Below are positions 54,978-64,000 of a stretch of DNA of 64,000 bases, in pieces. The notes below the pieces were generated by a model. That model made no database searches. It saw only the letters and a list, made by a program, of their open reading frames with translations, and was not told the DNA's origin. Numbering within the stretch: the first letter of the stretch is position 1; each line of letters opens with the position of its first letter. Source of the stretch: Obelidium mucronatum (taxonomy: Eukaryota; Chytridiomycota; Chytridiomycetes; Chytridiales; Chytriomycetaceae); assembly GCA_025765595.1 (NCBI GenBank), contig JAIVFH010000012.1:372001-436000 (forward strand), read 5' to 3'. A program made the position numbers and the translations under genes.

Positions 54978-56345
54978 GACACACCACTAACGCCAATACC
55001 CCTACAGCCCAACAGCGGCCCCATCCTCTGCGCTCGTTGCGCCCTCCCACCAGATGGAGACATCGGCTGCCGCGTCTGCGGTCGCAACAACCCCCGCACA
55101 GCTCGCTACTGCATGCAGTGCGGCGCCCAGTTCGTCAGGGACGTAGGCGACATACCCATCGTGGAGGTAAACGAACCCTACATCGCTGCACGCAGACAAG
55201 CCCTGCACGCCACCCTACCCTCCATCCCAACGGCCGCCACCGCCAAACTCAACCACTTCACATCCTTCATGGCGACACGCGCCGCGACCATCTACAACGC
55301 CACGCCCGTCGACGTCGTCGACTACTTGATCTCCAAGGAGCTCAACGGCCGCACCCAATACCACAGCGACACCTGCGGCAAACAGAACGCAGCCCGCCTC
55401 GGAAACCGAGTCAACAAGGAATGCGACCCCACCGTCTGTCGCATCAAGGCCGCGCCGTCCTCCATACAGACCGCCGCCAGCAAACTCCGCTCCGGCATGG
55501 CCGACGCAGGCCTCCCGGGCCCATGGGACCTGCGCGCCGGCACAGGCAACCCAGCCGACGCGAAACTCGTACGCTACCACGTCGAGAGACTCAACAAGGA
55601 GGCCGACGCTCACGGCGTCACGCCCCTCCAAGCCATCCCAGTCCCCCCCCACTACCTGGGCTCCATCCTCACCCTCGTCAGACCGCGCTGGTCAAACGCA
55701 GACGCCCCCTCGTGGGACCGCCTACGCTGGCGCCAATTCTGGTGCTTCCTACTCATGTGCCAGGCCTCAGGCCGGCGCCCAGGCGACCTGGTCAGGCTTC
55801 GCACCTCCTGCTTCCTCTGGATCCCAGACCGCTCAGGCGTCCTGATCACCATGATCACGGGAAAGACGGCGGCAGCCAAGACCCCTGACCGCTTCACCAT
55901 CCAGGACGCCAGCTGCCTGGAGGCGCTGCGCCTGTACACCAGCCTCTGCGACGCAAACCTTGCGTTCGGCCGCCCTTTCGTATTCTTCAACTTGCGTCAC
56001 GGGACCACAAGCCCACGCCCACACGTGGACTCGGACGCGTTTGTCCGAGACTTCCAGAACTGCCTCAAAGAACTTGACATGTTCAACGGCGAAACCCTCT
56101 ACGGCTTCCGCGTAGAAAACGCCATCTCCGCCGCCCTCGAACGCGAGAGCGACGCGGTGATCATGGCCGCCGGCGGTTGGCGCACGGCCGACTCAGCCAG
56201 GCACTACAGCCAGTTCGCAATAGCAGCCGCACATGTGGGCGAGGGGCAGAACCCGATCACCACAGCCCACGAATGGCTCACGAATATCATCCTCCCGGGA
56301 GCGTCGGTCCTCACATTACTGAACCTAGTGATTTTATTGGTATAA
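54978..56345 (+). CDS. Tyrosine recombinase of the DIRS-like element, with zinc-ribbon N-terminus
   Basis: The N-terminus has two CxxC pairs and more cysteines (CARCALPP, CRVCGRNNP, CMQCGAQF), a zinc-ribbon-like module. The recombinase core has the first Arg in CQASGRRPGDLVRLR, a Lys in ITGKTAAAK, an Arg in LYGFRVENAIS and the Tyr nucleophile in ARHYSQF, after GGWRTAD. The usual HxxR His position is Tyr or Gly here. It would integrate the circular cDNA by site-specific recombination. The start codon is uncertain; the frame is open upstream into the RT gene. Confidence 0.75.
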   Translation, partial: DTPLTPIPLQPNSGPILCARCALPPDGDIGCRVCGRNNPRTARYCMQCGAQFVRDVGDIPIVEVNEPYIAARRQALHATLPSIPTAATAKLNHFTSFMATRAATIYNATPVDVVDYLISKELNGRTQYHSDTCGKQNAARLGNRVNKECDPTVCRIKAAPSSIQTAASKLRSGMADAGLPGPWDLRAGTGNPADAKLVRYHVERLNKEADAHGVTPLQAIPVPPHYLGSILTLVRPRWSNADAPSWDRLRWRQFWCFLLMCQASGRRPGDLVRLRTSCFLWIPDRSGVLITMITGKTAAAKTPDRFTIQDASCLEALRLYTSLCDANLAFGRPFVFFNLRHGTTSPRPHVDSDAFVRDFQNCLKELDMFNGETLYGFRVENAISAALERESDAVIMAAGGWRTADSARHYSQFAIAAAHVGEGQNPITTAHEWLTNIILPGASVLTLLNLVILLV

Positions 56346-56643
56346 AAACGCGATGCAATTTTACAAATTCCACCAGACTAGAGCACTTGAGACCCAATGC
56401 AGTGGTATTCTCCCTTCCATAGTAAACCACTTCAAAGTCAGTAGCAGGAGATGACAAGTCCAGGTCCTTGACACATCTCTGTAAACTTGGAAAAAGCTTT
56501 GTGAGGAAGCCTCGGCCATCACAGCACTTGTCTGAGTAAATAATCTGGGAACGCTTGCCACCAGAAGCATCTTTAAGGGATCTTTGGCAACAGAATGACC
56601 AGTAGATGGCAACAAGTGAACGGAGTTCTCCATTATCTTTTCA

Positions 56644-56768
56644 TTGATTAAATACACATTCAATTGGGCGCTGGCCATTCTGGTGTGGCAACACATGGCA
56701 AACTTTCATTGAATAAATACACATTCAATCGGGTGCTGGTCATTCTGGCTTGGCAACCCATGGCAAAC
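56644..56768 (+). repeat. Two-copy 62-bp tandem repeat
   Basis: AATACACATTCAATTGGGCG...ACATGGCAAACT is followed by AATACACATTCAATCGGGTG...CCATGGCAAACT, about 88 percent identical by eye. Confidence 0.85.
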
Positions 56769-57104
56769 TCAAAAGGTGTGGTTGATTGCATAAATTTGGG
56801 AGGAAACTCTTCTTTGGATCTCTCTATCCATATAGCACCAAAAAGATTTTTGCAGTTGCACAAACGTCTTCAAGAGCCATGCTTCACACATTACCCCCAT
56901 AGTAAGGATCAAAAAAGTCAGCAGAAAAAGCAAACCAACACCAAATTCAACAGAATGTGCTGGATTGATACTTTTGACCATATCATCGGGAAGATAACCG
57001 TTTATTTTATCCCTTGGTCTCCCTTCCTGAAACCATCAACTTGACCAATGCTCGTTTCATGACACTGCGCACTGTCATCTGCAACAAATTTGCATTTCGA
57101 TTTG

Positions 57105-57124
57105 TAACCCTAACCCTAACCCTA
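57105..57124 (-). repeat. Interstitial telomeric-type tract
   Basis: TAACCCTAACCCTAACCCTA, three full CCCTAA units. Not a chromosome end, since sequence continues on both sides. Confidence 0.9.
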
Positions 57125-57293
57125 CTGTGCAGTAATGGGCTACTTTTTTTTGTCCAACCGCTATATCTTTGATTGAAACTGCAACGACGTCCTTCTGCAA
57201 ACCTATCAAGCCTGCTATGCTGCTTTAAAAGTTTGTAGTTTTTAATATTTTTCTGTGTTTAGCTGATTTCTTGTTCTTTTTTAGCTCTATTTT

Positions 57294-59742
57294 GTGTCGG
57301 TGAACTCAAAGGTTGCAGTATCTGGAGACGTATGGACAGAGTTCATGAAGTTAGCCTTTTTTGGGCTGCAAGCAAACTGGATAGATCTTGGATTTAACTA
57401 TCATTCAATAACTATTGGCTTTATTCCACTACAAGGATTGCACAGGTTTTTGCGTTTGTCTTCTTTGTTGTTTCCATGATTCAGAATTATTAATACTGCC
57501 TTTCCAGTGGGTTCAATCCAGCTCATTCATAAGTTCGAAAGTTGATGGAAATGGACCTGCTTTTAAAACTCCATTCAGTCACTCTTGACAATGCTTCTTC
57601 CAACGACAGCATGGTGCATTTCATTTGAGATCTCATAAGTACATGGAGATCTATTCCTGGTCGTGCTCGTTTTGTGTCTGAAGAAATAGGTTTTTTTTGT
57701 CCTATTTATTTTACGTACTATTTTTTTTTACCTAATATTTTTTGGTCAGATAAAGATGCCAAAGCACATGACCACATTTGTTGCTTTGCTCACATCCTCA
57801 ACTTGGCAGTTTGCGATGGGATCAGTGGTCTCTGTGGTTATTCTGATGCAATTGGAAATGAGGAGGGTGATGCTGACAATATTAGAACCAGATAGTCAAT
57901 AAAGGACTTAAGGGTTCTTGAAGGCACGAGGGCTTAGGGGGCACAAGGGCGTGACCAATAACGGCTTGAGATCACAAGAGACGGAATTGAAGAGTTACAA
58001 AACTGAAGACTAACACAGAATGTATTGAAACTGAACTAAAACTCAGAGCAGAAAGCTTGCTATTTATGCAAGTTCTGGAATTACAAATAACAAAAGTTCA
58101 AAACAGAAAACAAACTGAAAATCAAACAGAAATTGTGATAGCAAGAGTGATAGGACAATAATGTGTGAAATCAAGAATGATATCACAAAATGAAACTGAA
58201 AAGAATGATATAATGACAAATGAAAGATGACAAAAACAAAAATAGAAACTTAAAGTAAAATGTTACTAGCGGGGATTAAACCTGGGCTTCCATCGTGCGA
58301 GTCGCGTGTAATAACCACTTTGCTATAAGACGGGTAATTTCTAACAGACGATGCAGACATTGACAAAGCGGCAGCAGATACTGAAGAAGCAGATTCATTG
58401 GGATGTTATTGATGCTGCCGAAGATGGAAAGAATGTAAGTTTCTCAGGTTTTGATAGCTGTCATTGATATTGGCTCTTTCTAGTTTGATCCTGAGACCCT
58501 CTGCATCATTGAGACTTTGGCAAGGGCTGTTTCCTTGGATGATTCTGGAGACATTATCAAGTCTCTGACAGCCACCCAGTCTCTTTGTCCTGATGACTTA
58601 CGAAGACTTGTGAAGAAGGTACGTTTTCCAAATTGGCGTATTTTTGTTTGTGAACTAAGATAAGATCTTGTAGGCCCAAGCCATTGCTCGAATGCTAGCA
58701 AACAGTCCTGCCTTGCGGAAACGTCTTGAAGACCAGTGCTTGGATGCCAATTTGTGCTTGCAAGACCCTCTGGAACTCAATCTATGAAATGATTGACCTT
58801 CTTGTTCAGATTTGGGACCCATTGAATGTTGTGATGGCAACAGTTTCCCCAAGGAAGCAAGAAAGATATTGTCTTACTTTCAGTTGAGATGAAAACATGG
58901 CCTTCAGAGACATAGACCTCCACTTTAAGGAATTAAAGCAGTTTCTGCAGCCCTTCTACGACGCAACCAAACGACTCTCCATAGGGAACAAACCTACAGT
59001 ACACATTGTTCTCCCGTTGCTTGTTAGTCTGCGTTCAGCCTTGAAGAGATTTTCTAATGGTTTCTACTCATACTATCTCAAAAATGGCGTTTTACGTTCA
59101 TTGGCGAATTTGGAGAAATATGCTTTTGAGATATCTGCTTCTGACGCATACATAATTCCGACAGGTCTGTTTCTTCTGTTGGTTTTTTGTTTTTCATTCA
59201 TATTTGTTTCCAGTGTTGGATCCCTGCGGCAAGTTACATTTCTTCAACAACAACCCATATGTTTCACAAAGCCATGTTGAGGCTTGTTTCAGAGCTGTAT
59301 ATTATGGATATTTCACCAAGTATGGAACCCAAGAGGATTCCGGTACCAGTTCAACAGTTGCAACTGGCACCAATGTTGATCCCCTATTTCCGACTGGTTA
59401 GCAATGCAGACTTCCCAAACCCCTGTTCTGCAATGTGACAAGTACCTCAATGACCAGTTGGAGCCAACAGCTGAGCGTGCAAGCTTGTCATTCTGCCTGC
59501 TCAAATATTGGAGGGAACCAAAGGCATGGCCTATTTTGCAGCGCATGGTTCGAGACTACTATGCAGCACCAGGAGCAAGTGTTGATGTTGAACACATGTT
59601 TTCAGTCAGCGGAAGAATGTGTTCTAAACTAAGAACTTGTCTGAAAGGAAGAACTGTAGAGATGGCACAGTGCCTCAAAGATTGGTACAGGAATGTAGTA
59701 TTTAATAAGGGAGATTCCGAGGAATATATCTTTCATTTTTAG
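57294..59742 (+). pseudogene. Decayed hAT transposase
   Basis: hAT pieces in order: VSGDVWTEFMKLAFFGLQAN, GFIPLQG, SVTLDNASSNDSM (catalytic Asp region, 57578-57613), HICCFAHILNLAV (57772-57810), KRLEDQCLDANL, YEMIDLLVQIWDPLNVV, LHFKELKQFLQPFYDATKRL, and a well-kept dimerisation domain at 59404-59742 (WPILQRMVRDYYAAPGASVD, HMFSVSGR). Stops (for example after MVHFI) and frameshifts break it, and about 450 bp at 57893-58345 interrupt it. Dead as a gene. The 18-bp ends of the 22.8-kb element at 27919 also look hAT-like, but no link is shown. Confidence 0.8.
57893..58345 (-). mobile_element. Insertion in the hAT pseudogene (solo LTR or SINE-like)
   Basis: AT-rich, non-coding. On the minus strand it begins with a tRNA-like stretch (58262-58335) with an A-box TAGCAAAGTGG and a B-box-like GGTTTAATCC. 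It later has a TATA-like GCATAAATAGC and ends CTTTATTGACTATC. It resembles either a tRNA-headed SINE or a solo LTR. No clear target duplication found. Confidence 0.35.
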
Positions 59743-60241
59743 TTCTTCACTTTTTTTTCTTTGGTTTTTCTTTGGTGACAGGACTTGTGAGTCTTTGGTT
59801 TGGCATTTATTCTTAATTAAAATTGTGATTTTCATTTCTGCTTTACAGTCTTTCATGTCTTTCACTTAGCTCCCTGTTTTTAGGGCCTTACAACCTTTAA
59901 CTCCTATCCCCCAATTTGCTTCCTTGAACTCTCAAGGTCCCCACACTCCAGTACTTCAAAGCTCCAACCTCCCAGCAGATATACATACTACCAGGAAGAT
60001 CCAACAAGCTGTTGCTTCCAACTACCAAACACCGTCCCAAGTTACTTCACAAGTGATGGAAAAACTGGATCTGGCAGACCGCCGCGCCTTCAAAACTCCA
60101 CATACATTCAATGCTGCATTCAGATGTTCCTCGACTCAGCCTTGTGGCTCTGGTGGCAGTGATTCCCTTCAAGAAGCATATGAGAATGCTGTTTGAGCCA
60201 CAGAAGTCCACAATTTCTGGGGTTTTGTTAGGAATCACCTG
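59743..60241. other. hAT 3' flank, unassigned
   Basis: T-rich, then a plus-strand open frame (59924-60196, NLPADIHTTRKIQQA) with no recognisable family. Probably repeat-derived. Confidence 0.35.
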
Positions 60242-60886
60242 TCTTATAGGGATATTTTACTGATAAAATCACTAGGTTCAGTAATGTGAGAACCGACGCT
60301 CTGGGTTGGAGCCCTTACTAAAGGACATTACTGAATTGGGGTTTTATTGGTGTTTGGTATTAGTGGAAGTACAAATACTGCGCAATATTAGTGAGCCACT
60401 TGTGTGTGGTGGTGACCAGGTTTTGACCGTTGCCTACTTGTGCGGCTGCTATGGCAAACTGGCTGTAGTGTCTGGCGGAATTAGCTGTGTGCCATTTGCC
60501 TGCTACCATGATTACCACATCGCTCTCCCGTTCGAGGGCGGCGCAGATGGCGTTTTCTATGCGGAAGCCGTAGAGGGTTTCGCCATTGAACATGTCGAGT
60601 TCCTTGAGACAGTTTTCAAACTCCCGGACAAACACATCTGAGTCTGCGTGTGGGTGCGGGTTTGCAGGTCCGTGACGTAGGTTGAAGAACACGAACAGTC
60701 GGCCAAAGGCCAGGGTCGCGTCGCAAAGGGCGCAGTCCCTGGTGTCCAGGCAAAGGGTGTCCAGGCAGTCTGGGTCTTGGATAGTGAATTGGTTGGGGGT
60801 TCTCACCACCGCCATCTTACCGTTGGTCATCATGATCAGGATGCCGGATTGATCTGGAAGCCAGAGGAAGCACGAAGTGCGATACT
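60242..60886 (-). pseudogene. Second DIRS-like element fragment: tyrosine recombinase C-terminal end
   Basis: RTSCFLWLPDQSGILIMMTN, FTIQDPDCLD, FVFFNLRHG, LKELDMFNGETLYGFRIENA and ARHYSQFAIAAAQ parallel the recombinase at 54978-56345 at about 70 percent by eye. The Tyr nucleophile is kept. The end carries an extra 60-80 bp compared with the first copy, in which the tail word CATTACTGAA occurs in both orientations (60325 and, inverted, near 60277-60286). The frame is cut at 60886 by the next element. Confidence 0.8.
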
Positions 60887-60898
60887 AAAAAAAGCCAA

Positions 60899-61351
60899 GT
60901 GGAGGAAATAGTGCAAAAAGCAGTACTCAAGGCACTTGGAATGAAAGACAAAGACGACGTCCCCAGACCGGGAGAGGAAACCAAAGGCTTCAGAAGATGG
61001 AGCGAATACGTAGACGACGACATGTATACGTACGGTAAGCGCCTCGACGAACTTGAAAAGGAGGCCGACAACCGAAGACATGAGAACTACAACCTTGACG
61101 CCGCAATCCACGGAGACAGAGAGCACAAAGGACTCATGGATAGACTGGAAGACGTGGAGGAAGCGGTCTTCTGCAAAAATGAAACCCTGGACAAAGACGA
61201 GGAAATGGATAATAGTGACAATAACAATGATGACAATTTGGACAACAGCAGCAGCAACCACAATGGAGACGGTAGCGAAAACAAAGACGAAGAAAAACCA
61301 ACAGCCCACACCGAGCTCAACGAAGACACAGCCAAAAATGAGGACACTTAA
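60899..61351 (+). CDS. Acidic, coiled-coil-like ORF of unknown (probably retroelement) origin
   Basis: Open from the junction at 60886 with no ATG at its start (GTG at 60899). Charged helical sequence (RWSEYVDDDMYTYGKRLDEL) is followed by Asp/Asn-rich repeats (DNSDNNNDDNLDN). A TAA at 61349-61351 ends it, but the same frame stays open for about 50 more codons (TSKKRAGDTGNKKEGRKRNA) to TAA TGA at 61510. Codons are A-rich, like the LINE at 62498. It could be a LINE ORF1 or gag; not recognised. Confidence 0.35.
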   Translation: MEEIVQKAVLKALGMKDKDDVPRPGEETKGFRRWSEYVDDDMYTYGKRLDELEKEADNRRHENYNLDAAIHGDREHKGLMDRLEDVEEAVFCKNETLDKDEEMDNSDNNNDDNLDNSSSNHNGDGSENKDEEKPTAHTELNEDTAKNEDT

Positions 61352-61532
61352 ACCAACAGCAAGAACGAGGGAAGCAACAACGGAAACACAAACGAAACCT
61401 CTGGAGGAAGCGTGACCCCGGTCCCTACATCGAAAAAGAGAGCTGGAGACACTGGGAACAAAAAGGAAGGAAGAAAAAGAAATGCCCTGAAACGGGCCGA
61501 AGAGGCAGAGTAATGACACCAACAAAACCCAG

Positions 61533-62098
61533 TTTGAGTTGGTGATGCCGTCAAGAGGGGTATTTTCGAAGCAGGCTTTTCCATCCCTCCTACCACTTGA
61601 ATAGCTGCTTCTCTTGAACCATATTGTCGTTCCAAAGATAGATCCAGCCCTTTTGGCTGTTGTTTTGGGATAAGATTCAGAATGCCCAAGCTTGTAGGAG
61701 ATGCTTGGACTAAAGTAGAGCCAAGCACTTGGAGTCGCACTGGTACATTTGAGCTGTTTTGCTTGCCTACACAATATTGTCAACAATAAGTATATGCACA
61801 GGAAAGAGTGAAGGATAAACTGTAATATACCTTTTTGTTCGTGTGTCTGGCCGGGCAGCTGCGAAACTTTTTTTACCAAGTGACGCTTAAAAGGAGGGAT
61901 ATTTTCTGCAGATGTGGTTAGTGTGGTTATGAGTGAATGGTTCAACTCAGTAAATTGGTTTACCATCTGGTTGTTGGTTTTGACCCAATGATTCTAATCC
62001 CAATTGCTCCAGTTCGTCCTTGTCCCAAAGATTGGCAGTTGAGTGGGGATTCAAAGCTGCAGAAACTGGGTAGTGTACGATAGCGGCAGCCATTATTG
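61533..62098 (-). CDS. 5' part of an unidentified spliced gene, 3' end missing
   Basis: ATG at 62098 (MAAAIVHYPVSAALNPHSTA). Two introns with GT-AG ends fit the frame: about 61915-61971 (GTAAAC...CTGCAG) and about 61770-61831 (GTATAT...GTGTAG). Later sequence includes PPFKRHLVKKVSQLPGQT, VRLQVLGSTLVQASPTSLG and LDLSLERQYGSREAAIQ. It is lost at about 61530, where the A-rich element begins. Family unknown. It looks like a host gene fragment stranded between repeats. Confidence 0.45.
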
Positions 62099-62497
62099 TC
62101 GGGACACGAAGAAGGAGCGGAGATGCTTGTCTTGCTAACGATGCATTTGAGGGATGGAACATCTATGGCTTTTGCTTTCTCAGAGTTTCTAGATCCCGGA
62201 CTTTGGTGTGCTGCACTGGAGTTGAGTAGCCTGGATTCAGGGAATTTTGCTGCTGTGGTAGCATCACTGGAATTGTTTTTGGATAATATTTAATTGGGGT
62301 GGAAATAAGAAACACGTTCCGGTACTAACCCTAGTTTTGGAAGGCAAGTGACCTGAAGCACCTCATCAGGTGACATCAGATTATTCACCTTCTTTGGCAA
62401 TAAATAACCCGGTAAAACCGGTGAATCCCGGTAGAAAACCGGTAACCTGTATAGATTCCCTGGTCAAGTAGCCAAAAGCACACTTATAAAAGGTAAG
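62099..62497. other. Spacer with ACCGGT repeats
   Basis: 62408-62447 holds two imperfect 20-bp units each with two CCGGT words. An imperfect inverted repeat (GTGACCTGA...TCAGGTGAC) lies at about 62349-62375. No gene seen. Confidence 0.5.
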
Positions 62498-64000
62498 ATG
62501 ACATACACACTCAAACACCTGAGAGAAGTTTCCTTGGAGGGATGTCATGAGATCAACCCCCGTGGCAACTGGGACGCAAACAAAATCCACGTGGCAACAT
62601 GCTGGGAAAACGAATGCCCACAAGGCCAAAAGAGCTCCTGCACAGTGGAATGGTGTGGTGAAAACAACTCTGAACATCCATCCACCAAGAAAAACCTATC
62701 ATGGAAAGCCTGGGATTATGGCAACAGCATTGAAGATGGAATGAAAAGAGCTAAGAAATACTTCACATGCAAAGACAAACACACACTTGAGGCAATTGGA
62801 ACAAGAATTGAAAACACACAAACATATGATGCCATTTACACAGATGGATCACTTAAGACCATTGATGGAGTTCCTAGTATTGCAGGAATAGTCTACGTGA
62901 GGGAAGGAGCCAGCAACGGCAGACAAGCCAACTTCAAACTGGAAGGATGGGCAAACTCAACCAACCCGGAACACATAGCAATGAACGCAGCACTCCTAGG
63001 ATGTGGAAAGCATCAAAACACTATCAACATTGATAACATGGCCGTTATTGGAACATACAAAAGACTAAAAGAACTCAACTTCAACATACACCCTAGAGAA
63101 CTGAACAAGAAAGCCAACGTAATGTCAACAGCAATTACCTGCAAAATAATGAAAGAAAGAAGAAGAGAAGGAATAACACAACCTCCAGAAGTCAAACACG
63201 TAAAGGGACACAGTGGAGAAATAGGAAATGAGTAAGCTGACAGGGACGCCAATGGGGGACACACAGCGCCAATGCTCACCCAAAATATGCATGCACAATC
63301 CAACGTTCAATTCATACTCAAAGCAGATGGAAATCTTATTAAAGGAGCATACCGAAACAACCTAAAAGAAATCACAAGGATAGCGGCACACCTGGAATGG
63401 GTCGAGCAACCCAAACACAAACACATCCAAGAGCTCCAAGACAAAATAGACCTAGGACTCACATTCACTGTTGTCCAATGTGGGCACAAAGTAGCATCAC
63501 TCTTTACCAGTGAGAAACACAGCCATTACAGAAAATACCTGATTAACTCGATGCATAGACAACTACCAACCCAAAAAGAAATGAGAAGAAGACACCAAGA
63601 TCTATACCCAGACGGATGCTGCCGGGTATGTCTGTCTGACGAAGAAGAAACCAATGAACACTTATGGAACTGCCCAGCAATGCAAGAAATCAGGGAGGAA
63701 CTCATGTCCAACTTCATCAACTCACTGAGTAAAACAATCAATGAGGAATGCCAAAAAGAAGACAAACAAGATCCCCAACAACCAACCAGCATGGAAGGGG
63801 AGATTGAACCAATACTGATTGGGAAAACAGAAAAGGAACACAACCTGACAGAAGAAGAAATTAAACAGAAAATGAACAAGTAGTTTAGAGACTGGATGGG
63901 ACAACCAGTGACTCAGCAAACAGATGAAGAAACAGATCTCATAAACAATGAAACAGACAGATTCTCATTTGAACACGTAGCAGGGTATGGACTAATTCCT
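62498..64000 (+). pseudogene. LINE (Tad1/I-like) 3' end: RNase H and C-terminal zinc motif, with two in-frame stops
   Basis: RNase H: YDAIYTDGSLKTIDGVPSIA (catalytic Asp), INIDNMAVIGTYK, VKHVKGHSGEIGNE then TAA (63233-63235), then ADRDANGG in the same frame. The C-terminal domain has CCRVCLSDEEETNEHLWNCP, the CCHC-type finger common at LINE ORF2 ends. A TAG at 63881-63883 follows, and the frame stays open to the window end (FRDWMGQP). The reverse transcriptase is absent, as in a 5'-truncated LINE. Both stops are one C-to-T change from Gln codons. Confidence 0.75.

Larger units (their letters stand above)
51310..56345 (+). mobile_element. DIRS-like tyrosine-recombinase retrotransposon (GC-rich)
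   Basis: Contains a gag-like protein, a reverse transcriptase/RNase H with the DIRS-type C-terminal domain, and a tyrosine recombinase, all on the plus strand. No integrase or aspartic protease is present. Base composition is far more GC-rich than all flanking DNA. A fragment of a second copy lies inverted at 60242-60886. Boundaries given are coding limits only. Confidence 0.85.
56346..57293. other. Repeat-derived DNA with a 62-bp tandem repeat and telomere-like tract
   Basis: No gene recognised. It holds the tandem repeat at 56644-56768 and the TAACCC tract at 57105-57124. It may include the 5' end of the hAT element that follows. Confidence 0.4.

Noticed and set aside
57105..57124. Chromosome end
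   Set aside because: Only three repeat units, and coding-like sequence continues on both sides.
60836..61966. 376-codon minus-strand hydrophobic frame
   Set aside because: It runs across three unrelated pieces (recombinase fragment, acidic ORF, spliced gene) and is antisense or intronic to each.
62498..64000. Reassigned genetic code (TAA/TAG as Gln)
   Set aside because: Host genes in the window terminate normally at TAA and TAG; C-to-T mutation explains the stops more simply.

Overview
This is nuclear DNA of a eukaryote, most likely an early-diverging (chytrid-like) fungus. The evidence is short GT-AG introns (about 40-100 nt) in nearly every gene, yeast-type Golgi mannosyltransferases (GT71, GT32), an F-BAR/DEP/RhoGAP protein, a Gag1-clamp-like protein, a RAD51D orthologue, and a mix of Ty1/copia, DIRS-like tyrosine-recombinase, Harbinger-type, hAT and LINE elements. 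Species cannot be named from the sequence. No prokaryotic signal is present. All intron calls and family names come from reading the sequence; no search was run.

Region 1 (1-16.1 kb) is ordinary gene-dense host DNA: GT71 mannosyltransferase (-, runs off the left edge), GT32 glycosyltransferase (+), RAD51D-like recombinase (-), spermidine synthase (-), Gag1/DUF4050-like protein (-), GSK3 kinase (+), Rgd2-like F-BAR-DEP-RhoGAP (+), ribosomal protein eS1/RPS3a (-, with a start codon split by an intron) and an unidentified spliced gene (-). A duplicated piece of the GT71/RAD51D boundary flanks the GT32 gene.

Region 2 (16.1-27.7 kb) is a tandem array of three units. Each has a DUF885-like gene (+), whose metallopeptidase motif is degenerate and partly encoded by a 17-nt exon, facing decayed remnants of a CaMK kinase fused to an endonuclease/exonuclease/phosphatase (sphingomyelinase-like) domain (-).

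Region 3 (27.7-50.8 kb) is nested. A degenerate copy of the eS1 5' region is split by a 22.8-kb insertion bounded by an 18-bp inverted repeat and an 8-bp direct repeat. That DNA transposon (about 5.8 kb without inserts) carries a Myb/SANT-type gene, a DDE_Tnp_4 transposase and a second SANT-like gene. The transposase is interrupted by copia element 1 (386-bp LTRs, TSD GAGAA) and the SANT gene by copia element 2 (454-bp LTRs, TSD AACAC). Copia 2 is the most unusual object here: its gag-pol frame is continuous only if five 45-61-nt GT-AG introns are removed, and its RT-RNase H segment is tandemly triplicated with a telomere-repeat-like filler at each junction.

Region 4 (50.8-64 kb) is a repeat graveyard: a GC-rich DIRS-like element (gag-like protein, RT/RNase H, tyrosine recombinase), a decayed hAT transposase beside an interstitial TTAGGG-type tract and carrying a promoter-like insert, a second tyrosine-recombinase fragment, an acidic ORF, the 5' end of an unidentified spliced gene, and the RNase H end of a LINE with in-frame stops.
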